Positions 7,161-16,355 of a stretch of 64,000 nucleotides of DNA are shown in pieces. The number at the start of each line of letters is the position of its first letter. Positions within the stretch are counted from its first letter, which is position 1. This stretch comes from Streptomyces sp. RKND-216 (lineage in GTDB: Bacteria > Actinomycetota > Actinomycetes > Streptomycetales > Streptomycetaceae), in the NCBI RefSeq assembly GCF_004795255.1, contig NZ_SSBQ01000002.1:38501-102500 (forward strand). Direction: 5' to 3'. Position numbers and translations under genes: made by a program. The notes below the pieces were generated by a model that searched no databases, had not been told where the DNA came from, and saw only the letters and a program-made list of their open reading frames with translations.

Positions 7161-8286
7161 GCGCCACGTCGAGGTCGTGCCACAGGTCCTCGACGTCCTC
7201 CAGGCCGACCGACATGCGCAGCAGCTTCTCGTCGATCCCACCGCTGCGCCGGTCGTCCTCGGGGACGATGCGGTGGCTGATCGAGCCGGGGTGCTGGATG
7301 AGCGTATCGACGCTGCCGAGGCTGACCGCGGGGGTGATGAGCCGCACGCCGGAGATGACCTCGTGCGGGTCGCCGGCCACCTCGAACGCGACCATGGCGC
7401 CGCCGATCCTCGGGTAGTGGACGCGGGTCACGCGGGGGTCCTCGGTCAGCCGGCGGACGAGTTCGGCGGCGGTCGCGGACTGGGCACGCACCCGGACGGG
7501 CAGCGTGGAGAGGCCGCGCAGCAGCAGGTATCCGGCCAGCGGGTGCAGCACGCCGCCGGTGGCGAAGCGGATCTGGCGGAGCTGCCGGGCGGTCTCCTCG
7601 TCGCACGCGATGACGCCGCCGAGCACGTCGCCGTGTCCGCCGAGGTACTTGGTGGCGCTGTGCAGCACCAGCCGTGCACCGCTCTCGCACGGCCGCTGCA
7701 GAACGGGGGTGGCGAAGGTGTTGTCCACCAGCAGCGGCACCGAGCCGGCGGCCTCGGCCACGGCGGCGAGGTCCTGCTCGGCCAGGGTGGGGTTGGCGGG
7801 GCTCTCGACCATGACCAGGCCGGTGTCCGGGCGGATCGCCTCGGCGATCTCGCCCGGGTCGACCCAGGTGACCTCGGTGCCGAGCAGGCCACTGGTCAGC
7901 AGGTGGTCGCTGCAGCCGTACAGCGGGCGTACGGCGACGACGTGGCGGAGTCCGGCCGAGGCGCGTACCAGCAGGGTGGCGGTGAGGGCGGCCATGCCGC
8001 TGGCGAACGCCACGGCCGCCTCGGTGCCCTCGAGACGGGCCAGGGCGTCCTCGAAACGCGCCACGGTGGGATTGTCGAGGCGGGAGTAGACCGGCGGCCC
8101 TTCCGGGCGCGCACCGGTGGCGGCGAACTCGTCGATGCGGGCGGCCTCGGCGCGGCTGTCGTGCGACGGGTAGGTGGTGGAAAGGTCCAGGGGCGTCGCG
8201 TGCAGGCCGAGGGCGGCGAGGTCCTCGCGTCCGGCGTGCACGGCTTCGGTGGCCAGCGATCGGGTGGCCGCAGTGGTCGTCTCCAT
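7075..8286 (-). CDS. Trans-sulfuration PLP enzyme (cystathionine gamma-lyase / methionine gamma-lyase family)
   Basis: A 403-residue Cys/Met-metabolism PLP enzyme. It has SRLDNPTVARFE (cofactor phosphate region), ALEGTEAAVAFASGMAA-type helix, VDNTFATP, the PLP-lysine loop SATKYLGGHGD (Lys near residue 211), and a C-terminal QHPGSISHR segment. That last segment fits methionine gamma-lyase or O-acetylhomoserine sulfhydrylase as well as cystathionine lyase. ATG 8286 has a -10 (CAGTAT) six nt upstream, so it is probably leaderless. It is divergent from an Lrp/AsnC regulator across a 59-bp gap with mirrored repeats, a common pairing for amino-acid-responsive catabolic lyases. Confidence 0.88.
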   Translation of the reverse strand: METTTAATRSLATEAVHAGREDLAALGLHATPLDLSTTYPSHDSRAEAARIDEFAATGARPEGPPVYSRLDNPTVARFEDALARLEGTEAAVAFASGMAALTATLLVRASAGLRHVVAVRPLYGCSDHLLTSGLLGTEVTWVDPGEIAEAIRPDTGLVMVESPANPTLAEQDLAAVAEAAGSVPLLVDNTFATPVLQRPCESGARLVLHSATKYLGGHGDVLGGVIACDEETARQLRQIRFATGGVLHPLAGYLLLRGLSTLPVRVRAQSATAAELVRRLTEDPRVTRVHYPRIGGAMVAFEVAGDPHEVISGVRLITPAVSLGSVDTLIQHPGSISHRIVPEDDRRSGGIDEKLLRMSVGLEDVEDLWHDLDVALSGAGSVVPAPADRQAAPAHTVPEPAMP

Positions 8287-8348
8287 GCTCCGATACTGAA
8301 CAGCGACCGGTACTTAGCGGGATCCGGCCGTGCTACGTTCGGAGTATG
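8284..8348. promoter_or_regulatory. Divergent Lrp/lyase promoter with mirrored start-site repeats
   Basis: CATGCTCCGA (8284-8293) and its inverted near-copy TCGGAGTATG (8339-8348) flank the 59-bp gap, and each contains the start codon of one gene. Both genes have a -10-like hexamer six nt before the ATG (CAGTAT on minus, TACGTT on plus). The symmetry suggests a regulator contacting both starts, probably the Lrp protein; this is inference. Confidence 0.5.
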
Positions 8349-8819
8349 ACCGATTCCGTCGCTCTGGATCCGGTGGATCTGGAGATTCTGCGCCTGTTGC
8401 AGAACGACGCCCGGACCACCAACCGGGACCTCGCCGCCGCGGTCGGCATCGCGCCGTCGACGTGTCTGGACCGGGTGGGCCGGCTGCGGCGCAGCGGGGT
8501 CATCCTCGGGCATGAGTTGCGGCTGGACCCGGCGCGGCTGGGGCGGTCGCTGGAGGCGCTGCTGCTGGTGCAGGTACGGCCGCACCGCCGGGAGCTGATC
8601 GGGCCGTTCGTGGACCGCATCCGCGCGCTGCCGGAATCGCGGGCGCTGTTCCACCTGACCGGCCCGGACGACTACCTGGTGCACGTCGCGGTCACCGGGA
8701 CGGCCGATCTGCAACGGCTGGTGCTCGACGAATTCACCTCCCGGCGGGAGGTGGCGCGGGTGGAGACCCGGCTCATCTTCCAGCAGTGGGCGTGCGGTCC
8801 GCTGCTCCCGCCCGCCTGA
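8346..8819 (+). CDS. Lrp/AsnC family transcriptional regulator
   Basis: A 157-residue regulator with an N-terminal AsnC helix-turn-helix (LLQNDARTTNRDLAAAVGIAPSTCLDRV, about residues 15-45) and a C-terminal RAM ligand-binding/oligomerisation domain that ends in the usual TRLIFQQW. ATG 8346 directly follows a -10-like TACGTT with a 6-nt gap, so it is probably leaderless. It is divergent from the PLP lyase and probably senses its amino-acid substrate. Autoregulation is likely given the shared control region. Confidence 0.92.
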   Translation: MTDSVALDPVDLEILRLLQNDARTTNRDLAAAVGIAPSTCLDRVGRLRRSGVILGHELRLDPARLGRSLEALLLVQVRPHRRELIGPFVDRIRALPESRALFHLTGPDDYLVHVAVTGTADLQRLVLDEFTSRREVARVETRLIFQQWACGPLLPPA

Positions 8820-8896
8820 CCGCGGCGCACCCGATCACGAACGGGGGCGGCCGATGGGCGTGACGTGGGGCTCGCTCGCGTACGAGGATGGACCGC

Positions 8897-10615
8897 ATGT
8901 CCGATGCAACCAATGCCGCGCAGTCCACCGAGTCCGCCGAGGGGCCACTCCCCCGCCAGGTCGCGGACGCGTACGTCGACGCCCTCGTCGCGCTCGACCC
9001 CATCACCGGAACGTACCTGGGTGTGTCCGAGAGCCACAGCAGACTCCCCGACTTCTCGCCGCACGGGCAGGAGGAACTGGCCCGGCTGGGCCGTGACACG
9101 CTCGCGCGGCTGACCGAGGCCGAGCAGCGTCCGCGGGCCGGCAGCGACGCGGAACGACGGTGTGCCCGGCTGCTGCGGGAGCGGCTGTCCGCCGAACTGG
9201 CCCTGCACGATGCGGGCGAGGGCCTGCGGGCGGTCAGCAACCTGCACTCGCCGGTGCACGCGGTGCGCGGCGTGCTGACGGTGATGCCGTCGGAGACCGA
9301 GGAGGACTGGGCGGCGGTTGCACGGCGGCTGCGGGCGGTCCCGGCCGCGCTGGAGGGCTACCGGGCGTCGCTGGCGCAGGGTCTGGAACGGGGTCTGGCG
9401 GCGGGTCCGCGGCAGGTCGCCACGGTCGTGGGGCAGTTGGCCGAGTGGACCGGCGAGGGCGGCGGGGAGAGCTGGTTCGTCTCGTTCGCCGGTGAGGGCC
9501 CGGAACGGCTCGGCGAGGAGCTGGCCGCCGCGGCCGGCGAGGCCACAGGGGCGGTGCGGGAGCTGCGCGCGTGGCTGGTGAAGGTGTACGGGCCGGCCGT
9601 CGAGGGCGCCCCGGAGACGGTGGGCCGGGAGCGGTACGCCCGGTGGTCCCGGTACTGGAACGGCGCGGACCTGGATCTGGACGAGGCGTACGCGTACGGC
9701 TGGGCGGAGTTCCACCGGCTGCTGGCTCAGATGCGTGCCGAGGCGGAGAACGTGCTGCCCGGTGCGGCCACGCCGTGGGAGGCGCTGCGCCATCTGGACA
9801 CCGCGGGCGAGGCCGTCGAGGGGGTCGAGGAGGTCCGGGACTGGCTGCAGGCTCTGATGGACGAGGCCATCGAGTCGCTGGACGGCACCCACTTCGACCT
9901 GGCCGAGCGGGTCAAGCGGGTGGAGTCGCGGATCGCGCCGCCGGGCAGTGCCGCGGCGCCGTACTACACGCAGCCGTCGCTCGACTTCTCCCGCCCGGGC
10001 CGCACCTGGCTGCCGACGCTGGGCGAGACCCGGTTCCCGGTCTACGACCTGGTGTCCACCTGGTACCACGAAGGCGTGCCGGGCCACCATCTCCAGCTGG
10101 CGCAGTGGACGCATGTCGCCGGTGAACTGTCCCGCTACCAGACGACGGTGGGGATGGTCAGCGCCAACGCGGAGGGGTGGGCGCTGTACGCGGAACGGCT
10201 GATGGACGAGCTGGGGTTCCTGCGGAACGCGGAGCGCCGGCTGGGCTACCTGGACGCGCAGATGATGCGGGCGCTGCGGGTGATCGTGGACATCGGCATG
10301 CACCTGGAGCTGGAGATTCCGGCGGACTCGCCGTTCCGTCCGGGCGAGCGGTGGACACCTGAGCTGGCGCAGGAGTTCTACGGCATGCACTGCGGGCGTC
10401 CGGCGGACTTCGTGGAGAGCGAGCTGGTGCGCTACCTGGGGATGCCGGGGCAGGCGATCGGCTACAAGCTGGGCGAACGTGCCTGGCTGAAGGGCCGGGA
10501 CGCGGCGCGGGCGGCGCACGGCGACGCGTTCGACGCCAAGCGCTGGCACATGGCGGCCCTGTCGCAGGGGTCGCTGGGGCTCGACGACCTGGTGGCGGAG
10601 CTGTCGGCGCTCTGA
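8897..10615 (+). CDS. DUF885 family protein (predicted zinc metallopeptidase-like)
   Basis: A 572-residue DUF885 protein. The metal-site motif HEGVPGHH lies near residue 390 in TWYHEGVPGHHLQLAQW, followed by the family's SANAEGWALYAERLMDELGF and a C-terminal GQAIGYKLGE segment. The fold is related to M3/M32-like helical metallopeptidases, and peptidase activity is predicted rather than proven for most members. There is no signal peptide, so it is cytoplasmic. ATG 8897 was chosen because GAGG is 9 nt upstream; ATG 8888 is the alternative. Convergent with sbcC. Confidence 0.88.
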   Translation: MSDATNAAQSTESAEGPLPRQVADAYVDALVALDPITGTYLGVSESHSRLPDFSPHGQEELARLGRDTLARLTEAEQRPRAGSDAERRCARLLRERLSAELALHDAGEGLRAVSNLHSPVHAVRGVLTVMPSETEEDWAAVARRLRAVPAALEGYRASLAQGLERGLAAGPRQVATVVGQLAEWTGEGGGESWFVSFAGEGPERLGEELAAAAGEATGAVRELRAWLVKVYGPAVEGAPETVGRERYARWSRYWNGADLDLDEAYAYGWAEFHRLLAQMRAEAENVLPGAATPWEALRHLDTAGEAVEGVEEVRDWLQALMDEAIESLDGTHFDLAERVKRVESRIAPPGSAAAPYYTQPSLDFSRPGRTWLPTLGETRFPVYDLVSTWYHEGVPGHHLQLAQWTHVAGELSRYQTTVGMVSANAEGWALYAERLMDELGFLRNAERRLGYLDAQMMRALRVIVDIGMHLELEIPADSPFRPGERWTPELAQEFYGMHCGRPADFVESELVRYLGMPGQAIGYKLGERAWLKGRDAARAAHGDAFDAKRWHMAALSQGSLGLDDLVAELSAL

Positions 10616-10618
10616 GCC

Positions 10619-10660
10619 GCCCGGCGCGCACGGCCTTCCTCCGCGCTGCGCGCGCCGGGC
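10619..10660. terminator. Inverted repeat between convergent DUF885 and sbcC genes
   Basis: An 11-bp perfect stem (GCCCGGCGCGC / GCGCGCCGGGC) with a 20-nt loop sits in the 57-bp gap between the two stop codons. It is a likely bidirectional terminator. Confidence 0.45.
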
Positions 10661-10672
10661 CGCCGCCACCGC

Positions 10673-13600
10673 TCACGAGGTGAGCGGGGCGGCGCGGTGG
10701 CGCACGGTGGAACCGGTACGGGTCTTGAGCACCTCCAGCTGGACCGGGATGCGGGTGCGCAGGTCGGCGACGTGGCTGACGATGCCGACGCAGCGGTCGC
10801 GTTCGCGGAGTGCGTCGAGGACGTCGAGGACCTCGTCGAGAGTCTGCTCGTCGAGGCTGCCGAAACCCTCGTCGATGAAAAGGGTGTCGAGGCGGGTGCC
10901 GCCGGCCTCGTCGGTGACGACGTCGGCGAGGCCGAGGGCGAGGGCGAGGGAGGCGAAGAACGTCTCGCCGCCGGAGAGGGTGGCGGTGTCGCGCTGCACC
11001 CCCGTCCAGGAGTCGACGACGTGCAGGCCGAGGCCGGAGCGGCCGCGCCCGGAGGCGCGTTCGTCGGAGTGCACGAGGGTGTAGCGGCCGGCGGACATGC
11101 GCGCGAGGCGGGCGCTGGCCGCGGCGGCGACCTGTTCCAGTCGTGCGGCGAGGACGTAGGTCTCCAGGCGCATCCGGTGCCGGTTCTCCGCGGAGGTGCC
11201 GGCCGCCAGGTGGGCCAGGGCGGCGACGCGTTCGTGCACCCGGCGCAGCGGCGCGGTGCGGCGGATCTGAGCGGTGGCCCGGGCGCCGAGTTCGTCGAGT
11301 TCGCGACACCGGGCGCGGGCGGCGTCCAGGGCGGTGTCCGCGAGGCGCCGGGCCAGGTCGGCCTCGCGTGCGGCGGTCTCCGCACGGACAGGGTCGGCCG
11401 GGGGTGCCTGGGCCGCCGCGAGGAGTTCGGGGTCGGAGAGGGCGTCGGCGACGGCCTTCTCCTCGGTGTGCCAGGCGTCGAGGTCCCGCTGGAGACGGCT
11501 TTGCGTGGCAGCGTCGAGGAAGGCGTCCCGGGCGGCTTCGCGGGTGGGGAAGCCGGCTGCCCGCAGGGCTTCGGCGAGGCGCGTGTCCGCGTCGTCCTGA
11601 TGGCGGGCCGCGGTGAGACGGGTGCGCGCGGCGTCGGCCGCGGTGGCGAGCAGCCGGGCGCGGCGTTCGAGGAGGTCGGCGTGCTCGGCGAGCGTTCCCT
11701 CGGCGCCGGTGGTGCGGGAGGTGCCGGTCCCCGCCCGGAAGCGCTCCAGTTCACGGGTGAGGGCTGCCTCCTCGACCTGGAGCGCTTCACGGCGGGAGGC
11801 GCGGGCGGCGCTGCGGCGTTCGGCGTCCTGGGCCGCGGACCGGCGGCGGGCGTGTTCGCGGTCGGCGCTGTCGAGGGCCTCGCGGGCGGAGTGGGCCCCG
11901 CCGGCGGCGGTGCGTGCCGCGGCGTGCTGTTCCTCCAGGGTGGTCGCGGCCTGTTCGAGGGCGGCGTGGGTGGCGTCGCCGGTTTCGGCGCGGGCGGCGG
12001 CGAGGTGGTCCCGGAGGGTGCGCAGCCGGCCGGCGGCTTCCTCGCGGGCGGTGTCGGCGCGCTGGTGGGCGTCCAGGGCTGCGTCCTCGGCGCGCTGGTC
12101 GGCGTGGTCGTCGGCGGGCTCGCGCGGGTCGGGGTGGGTGGTGGCACCGCAGACCGCGCAGGGTTCGCCGTCGCGAAGGGCGGTGGCGAGTTCTGCGGCG
12201 TAGCCGGCGAGCCGGCGGTTCCTGACGTCGAGCCAGTTCTCGCGGGCGTCTGCGGCCTCCTCGCGGGCGCGGAGGAGCGCCGCGCCGGCCAGGGGTTCCT
12301 CCTCGGCGAGCCGGTCACGCCGGTGGGCGGCCTCCAGCCTGCGGCGCGCCGTCCCCAGGCGGCCGTCCAGGTGTTCGGCCCGGGTGGCGGCCTCCTGCGC
12401 GGCGTCCACGCGCTGCTGGAGTGCGGCGCGGGTGGCGTCCCAGTCGGCGAGCCAGGCGGCGGCTTCGCGCAGACCCTCCTCGTCGGCGCGGGCTTCACGT
12501 TCCAGGGTGGCGAGTTGGGCGTGCAGGTCGGTGCGGCGCTGCTCGGAGCGGCGGGCCGCTTCCAGGGCGCCGAGGTCGCGGCGGGTGGCGCGTTCGAGGT
12601 CGGTGAGCCGGTCCGGGCCGGCGTCGGCGACGTCGGCGGGAAGGTCGTGGCGGGCGCGCGCCTCCGCCGCCGCGGCGCGGTCGTGGTCGGCGGCGGCCCG
12701 GTCGCCGTGGTCGAGGAGAGGAGCGACGGTGTCGGCGGCGCGGGAGGCGGCGAGGCGTGCGGCGGCGTCACGACGTTCGACCGCGCGGGCCTCGAGGGCG
12801 GTGTGGCGCTGCCGGGCTTCGGCGTACCGGCGCCGGCGGCGGTCGAGTTCACGGGTCTGCTCGGCCTCGCGGGCGGCGGCTTCGTGACGGGCGTCGGCGG
12901 CGCGGGAGGCGAGTACGGCGATCTCGTGCCGTTCGCGGGCGGTGCAGCGGGCCTGCGCGGCCCAGGCGAGGAGCCCGTCGGTGGTGGCGGGTGCGGTGGT
13001 CTCGCCGTCGGCAGGGGTGGAGGCAGAAGCGGGGACGGAGGCAGATGCGGGGGGAGCGGTCGCGGCGGGGGTGCGCGGGTCGGGTACGGACGCGGCCGGT
13101 CGCCGTGCGCGGGCCGGCTCATCGGCTCCGCCGGGCTGTTCCAGGTCGGCGAGGATGTCGGCACCGGCCGCCTGGCGGATGCGGTGGGCGTAGCCCGTGA
13201 GGGCCTGGTCGCTCTCGGAGACGTCCTGCTCGGTCTCCTTGCGCATCCGGGCGAGTTCCTCCTCGGCGGCGGCGAAGGCGGCGGTGTCGAAGAGGCGGCC
13301 GAGGAGCTTGGCACGCTCTTCGGCGGAGGCCCTCAGGAAGCGGGCGAAGTCGCCCTGCGGCAGCAGGACGACCTGGCAGAACTGGTCGCGGCTCATGCCG
13401 AGGAGCTGCGTGATCTCCTCGCCGATCTCCTGGTGGGAGAGGCTGAGCGCCTTCCACCCGCCGGTGGAGGGGTCGTGCTCACGCAGGGTGGACCGGGCGC
13501 GCTCCCGGGTGAAACCGGTGCCCGTCTTCTTGGGACGGAGCTGGTCGGGGGCGCGGGTGATCTCCAGGCGGCGGTCTCCCACCGTGAGGTCGAGGACGAC

Positions 13601-13837
13601 GCAGGTGGCGGTGTGCGGGTCGGCATGGTGGCTGCGGAGAACGCCGCCGGGCTGCTGCCGGGCGCCGGGCACGGCGGCGTACAGGGCGTAGCACACGGCG
13701 TCGAGGACGGAGGTCTTGCCGGCGCCGGTCGCGCCGTGCAGCAGGAACAGCCCGCCGGCGGACAGGTCGTCGAAGTCGACGTGGTGGGTGCCGGCGAAGG
13801 GACCGAACGCGGTGAGCGTCAGGGAGTGGAGTCTCAT
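10673..13837 (-). CDS. sbcC: SbcC exonuclease subunit (Rad50-like SMC ATPase)
   Basis: A 1054-residue Rad50-type ATPase, large subunit of the SbcCD double-strand-break and hairpin nuclease. Walker A is GATGAGKT (residues 35-42). Long Ala/Arg/Glu-rich coiled coils flank a zinc hook with CAVCG near residue 560. The ABC signature LSGGE lies near 950 and Walker B LFIDEGFGSLDE near 985. Start ATG 13837 overlaps the sbcD stop in an ATGA, so the two are translationally coupled. The gene partner and motif order leave little doubt. The long open frame on the opposite strand here is a codon-bias shadow. Confidence 0.96.
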   Translation of the reverse strand: MRLHSLTLTAFGPFAGTHHVDFDDLSAGGLFLLHGATGAGKTSVLDAVCYALYAAVPGARQQPGGVLRSHHADPHTATCVVLDLTVGDRRLEITRAPDQLRPKKTGTGFTRERARSTLREHDPSTGGWKALSLSHQEIGEEITQLLGMSRDQFCQVVLLPQGDFARFLRASAEERAKLLGRLFDTAAFAAAEEELARMRKETEQDVSESDQALTGYAHRIRQAAGADILADLEQPGGADEPARARRPAASVPDPRTPAATAPPASASVPASASTPADGETTAPATTDGLLAWAAQARCTARERHEIAVLASRAADARHEAAAREAEQTRELDRRRRRYAEARQRHTALEARAVERRDAAARLAASRAADTVAPLLDHGDRAAADHDRAAAAEARARHDLPADVADAGPDRLTDLERATRRDLGALEAARRSEQRRTDLHAQLATLEREARADEEGLREAAAWLADWDATRAALQQRVDAAQEAATRAEHLDGRLGTARRRLEAAHRRDRLAEEEPLAGAALLRAREEAADARENWLDVRNRRLAGYAAELATALRDGEPCAVCGATTHPDPREPADDHADQRAEDAALDAHQRADTAREEAAGRLRTLRDHLAAARAETGDATHAALEQAATTLEEQHAAARTAAGGAHSAREALDSADREHARRRSAAQDAERRSAARASRREALQVEEAALTRELERFRAGTGTSRTTGAEGTLAEHADLLERRARLLATAADAARTRLTAARHQDDADTRLAEALRAAGFPTREAARDAFLDAATQSRLQRDLDAWHTEEKAVADALSDPELLAAAQAPPADPVRAETAAREADLARRLADTALDAARARCRELDELGARATAQIRRTAPLRRVHERVAALAHLAAGTSAENRHRMRLETYVLAARLEQVAAAASARLARMSAGRYTLVHSDERASGRGRSGLGLHVVDSWTGVQRDTATLSGGETFFASLALALGLADVVTDEAGGTRLDTLFIDEGFGSLDEQTLDEVLDVLDALRERDRCVGIVSHVADLRTRIPVQLEVLKTRTGSTVRHRAAPLTS

Positions 13838-15009
13838 CGGGCGGCTCCGCTTCCCGCGGTCTCGGTGCTCCGGGCACGGACGGCGTCCAGGGCGTCGCCG
13901 AGCAGGCCGCGTTCGTGGGCGTCGGCGGCCCGGCCGCCGCGCACGTGCAGGACGAAGTCCTCGGCGATCTGCTGTGCGGTGCGCCCGCGGACACGGGCCG
14001 CGTACCCGGTGTGCGGGTCGTCGGGAGCGCCCTCGGGGTCGAAGGCGAGGCTGAGGACGTGCGGGAAGCGGCGGGCCAGGCGGGCCATGGGTTCGGAGGG
14101 GCGGACGGCGTCGGTGAGCGTGGCCTCCACCCAGGCGTCCTCGTGCCGGGAGTGCGCTTCGGCGGCGAGGAGGTCGTCGAGGGTGCCGCGGAGGCGGGCG
14201 AGGGGGCGCGGGACAGGGCAGTCGAGGCGCTCGGCGCGTACCGCGCCCTCCGCGTCGAGGTCGATCATCCACATGGACTTGCGGTGCTCGCTCTCGGAGA
14301 AGGAATAGGCCAGGGGCGAACCGGAGTAGCGCACCCGCGGGGTGAGGGTCTGGCAGCCGTGGAGGTGGCCGAGGGCTGCGTAGTCGACGCCGTCGAAGAC
14401 GGCGGCGGGCACGGACTCGACGCCGCCGACGGTGATGTCGCGTTCGCTGTCGGAGGGCCGGCCGCCGGTGACGAAGGCGTGCGCGAGGACGACGGACCGG
14501 GTGTCGGCGGGGCGGCCGGCGAGGTCGGCGCGCACCCGGTCCATCGCGGCGGTCAGCACGGCTTCGTGGCTACGCTGCCCGGCGCCGAGCGTGGTCTGGG
14601 TGAGCGTCGGTTCGAGGTAGGGCAACCCGTAGCAGGCGACGTCGCCGTGCTCGTCGTGGAGGACGACGGGGGTGCCGCAGCCGGCGGGGTCGGTGCGCAG
14701 GTGGACGCCGGCGCTGCGGATGAGGCCGGAGGCGACGCCGAGGCGCCGGGCCGAGTCGTGGTTGCCGGAGATCATGACGGTCGGGATGCCGAGGGCGGCG
14801 AGCCGGTGCAGGACGTCGTCGAAGAGTTCCACGGCGGCCAGCGGCGGCACGGCCCGGTCGTAGACGTCGCCCGCGACGAGGACGGCGTCGACCCGCTGTT
14901 CCTCGGCGGTGGCCACCAGGTGCGTGAGGAAGTCGCGTTGGGCGTCGAGCAGCCCGACGCGGTGGAAGGAGCGGCCCAGGTGCCAGTCCGAGGTGTGCAG
15001 CAGACGCAT
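13834..15009 (-). CDS. sbcD: SbcD exonuclease subunit (Mre11-like)
   Basis: A 391-residue calcineurin-type phosphoesterase, the nuclease subunit of SbcCD. Metal-binding motifs in order: HTSDWHLG (residues 5-12), GDVYD, GNHDS, the AHAF loop and GHLHG. A C-terminal capping domain follows (RLRGTLDDLLAAEA onward). ATG 15009 is taken as the start; GTG 15015, two codons upstream, is equally possible. It is the first gene of the sbcD-sbcC operon, with a 4-nt overlap downstream. Confidence 0.96.
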   Translation of the reverse strand: MRLLHTSDWHLGRSFHRVGLLDAQRDFLTHLVATAEEQRVDAVLVAGDVYDRAVPPLAAVELFDDVLHRLAALGIPTVMISGNHDSARRLGVASGLIRSAGVHLRTDPAGCGTPVVLHDEHGDVACYGLPYLEPTLTQTTLGAGQRSHEAVLTAAMDRVRADLAGRPADTRSVVLAHAFVTGGRPSDSERDITVGGVESVPAAVFDGVDYAALGHLHGCQTLTPRVRYSGSPLAYSFSESEHRKSMWMIDLDAEGAVRAERLDCPVPRPLARLRGTLDDLLAAEAHSRHEDAWVEATLTDAVRPSEPMARLARRFPHVLSLAFDPEGAPDDPHTGYAARVRGRTAQQIAEDFVLHVRGGRAADAHERGLLGDALDAVRARSTETAGSGAAR

Positions 15010-15099
15010 GGTCACAGACTCTAGGTGCGGCCACTGACATCGTCTTTCGCGGCCTGCGGCGTCCCGGAACCGACGGGTCCGTCCGCAGCCGACGGGGGG

Positions 15100-15795
15100 T
15101 CAGGCGGCCGTGCCGCCTCCGGTGACGGGGGGCGTGCCGCCCGCGGCGTAGGTGTCGCCGCCGAGTTCGAGGCGGGCGGTGCCGGCAGTGGCGTCGGCGA
15201 GCCGGGCGCGGAAGTCCTCCACCGTTGCGGCCGGCAGCGCGAGGTCGAGGGTGACTTCCGCGCCGTAGCGCACGTCGAGGACGGCCGCGTCACCGGCGGC
15301 GCGGAGGTCGTTCTCCAGGCGCCCGGCCCGTTCGTGGCCGACGGTGACCGTGACGAGGCGGCAGCGGCGCCGCTCCACGGTGCCGACCGCGTCGAGGGCG
15401 GCACCGACGGCGCCCCCGTAGGCGCGGATGAGTCCGCCCGCCCCGAGCTTGGTGCCGCCGAACCAGCGGCTGACGACGGCGACGAGGCAGCGGGTCTCGC
15501 GACGGGTGAGCATCTGGAGCATGGGCAGTCCGGCGGTGCCGCCGGGTTCGCCGTCGTCGCCGGAGCGCTGCACGCCCGCGTCGGCGCCGATGACGTACGC
15601 CCAGCAGTGGTGGCTCGCGGTCGGGTGCTCACGGCGGACGCGGGCGATCACCTCCTGGGCCTGCTCCTCGGTGGCGGCCGGGGCCAGCAGGCAGCGGAAC
15701 CGCGAGCGGTTCACCTCCGTCTCGTGCACGCCCTCGGCGGCGACGGTGAGGTAGCCGTCCTGCTTCTCGTCGCTCCGGTCCCGTTCGTGCGGCAT
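15100..15795 (-). CDS. YigZ/IMPACT family protein
   Basis: A 231-residue UPF0029 protein. The N-terminal IMPACT domain carries the conserved RSRFRCLLAPA, HHCWAYVIG, SDDGEPGGTAG-type loop (here SGDDGEPGGTAG) and VSRWFGGTKLGAGGL. The C-terminal half is the DUF1949-like domain. Relatives bind nucleic acid or ribosomes; eukaryotic IMPACT modulates Gcn1, and the bacterial role is undefined. It starts at ATG 15795, five nt from no other gene on this strand, and lies upstream of the sbcDC operon. Confidence 0.9.
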   Translation of the reverse strand: MPHERDRSDEKQDGYLTVAAEGVHETEVNRSRFRCLLAPAATEEQAQEVIARVRREHPTASHHCWAYVIGADAGVQRSGDDGEPGGTAGLPMLQMLTRRETRCLVAVVSRWFGGTKLGAGGLIRAYGGAVGAALDAVGTVERRRCRLVTVTVGHERAGRLENDLRAAGDAAVLDVRYGAEVTLDLALPAATVEDFRARLADATAGTARLELGGDTYAAGGTPPVTGGGTAA

Positions 15796-15856
15796 GACGG
15801 CAGCCTATGCGGGCGGCGGGGGAATGCCGCGGGCCGGTGCGCGGGTTGTGCACGGC

Positions 15857-16270
15857 ATGAGCAGCGAGACGGAGACCATGCGGCGCGTCCTGACCTCCTC
15901 CGGGGACACCTGGGCGGTGGTCGGGCTGTCCGGCAACACCTCGCGGGCCGCCTACGGCGTCGCTCAGGTGCTGCGGCGGTTCGGCAAGAGGGTGGTGCCC
16001 GTCCATCCGCGGGCGGAGACCGTGCACGGCGAGCCGGGGTACGCGAAGCTGGCCGACGTGCCGTTCCCGGTGGACGTGGTGGACGTGTTCGTGAACTCCT
16101 CCCTCGCGGGCGGTGTCGCGGACGAGGCGGTGGCGGCCGGCGCGAAGGCCGTGTGGTTCCAGCTGGACGTGGTCGACGAGGCGGCGTACGAGCGGACGCG
16201 CGCGGCGGGGCTGGACATGGTGATGGACCGGTGCCCGGCCATCGAGATTCCGCGGCTCGGCCTGGGCTGA
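15857..16270 (+). CDS. CoA-binding protein (YccU-like)
   Basis: A 137-residue Rossmann-fold CoA-binding domain protein. It has WAVVGLSGNTSRAAYGVA (dinucleotide/CoA loop), VVPVHPR, VDVVDVFVNSS and the diagnostic terminal VMDRCPAIE. Members bind CoA and are related to succinyl-CoA synthetase alpha domains; function is uncertain. ATG 15857 was chosen by family length. No clear Shine-Dalgarno is visible. Confidence 0.88.
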   Translation: MSSETETMRRVLTSSGDTWAVVGLSGNTSRAAYGVAQVLRRFGKRVVPVHPRAETVHGEPGYAKLADVPFPVDVVDVFVNSSLAGGVADEAVAAGAKAVWFQLDVVDEAAYERTRAAGLDMVMDRCPAIEIPRLGLG

Positions 16271-16355
16271 ACGCGGCCTCCGCCCTCGGCCGACGGGCAC
16301 GCCGGGGCCCTCCCGCCCGGGTGGGGTTCAGGCGGGACCGGGACGGGCGGAGGCT

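Noticed and set aside
10697..14308. A 1,203-codon open frame on the plus strand opposite sbcC/sbcD
   Set aside because: It is a Gly/Ala/Val-rich antisense shadow created by the codon bias of the real SbcC gene; no motif, no ribosome site, and SbcC motifs are unambiguous on the minus strand.
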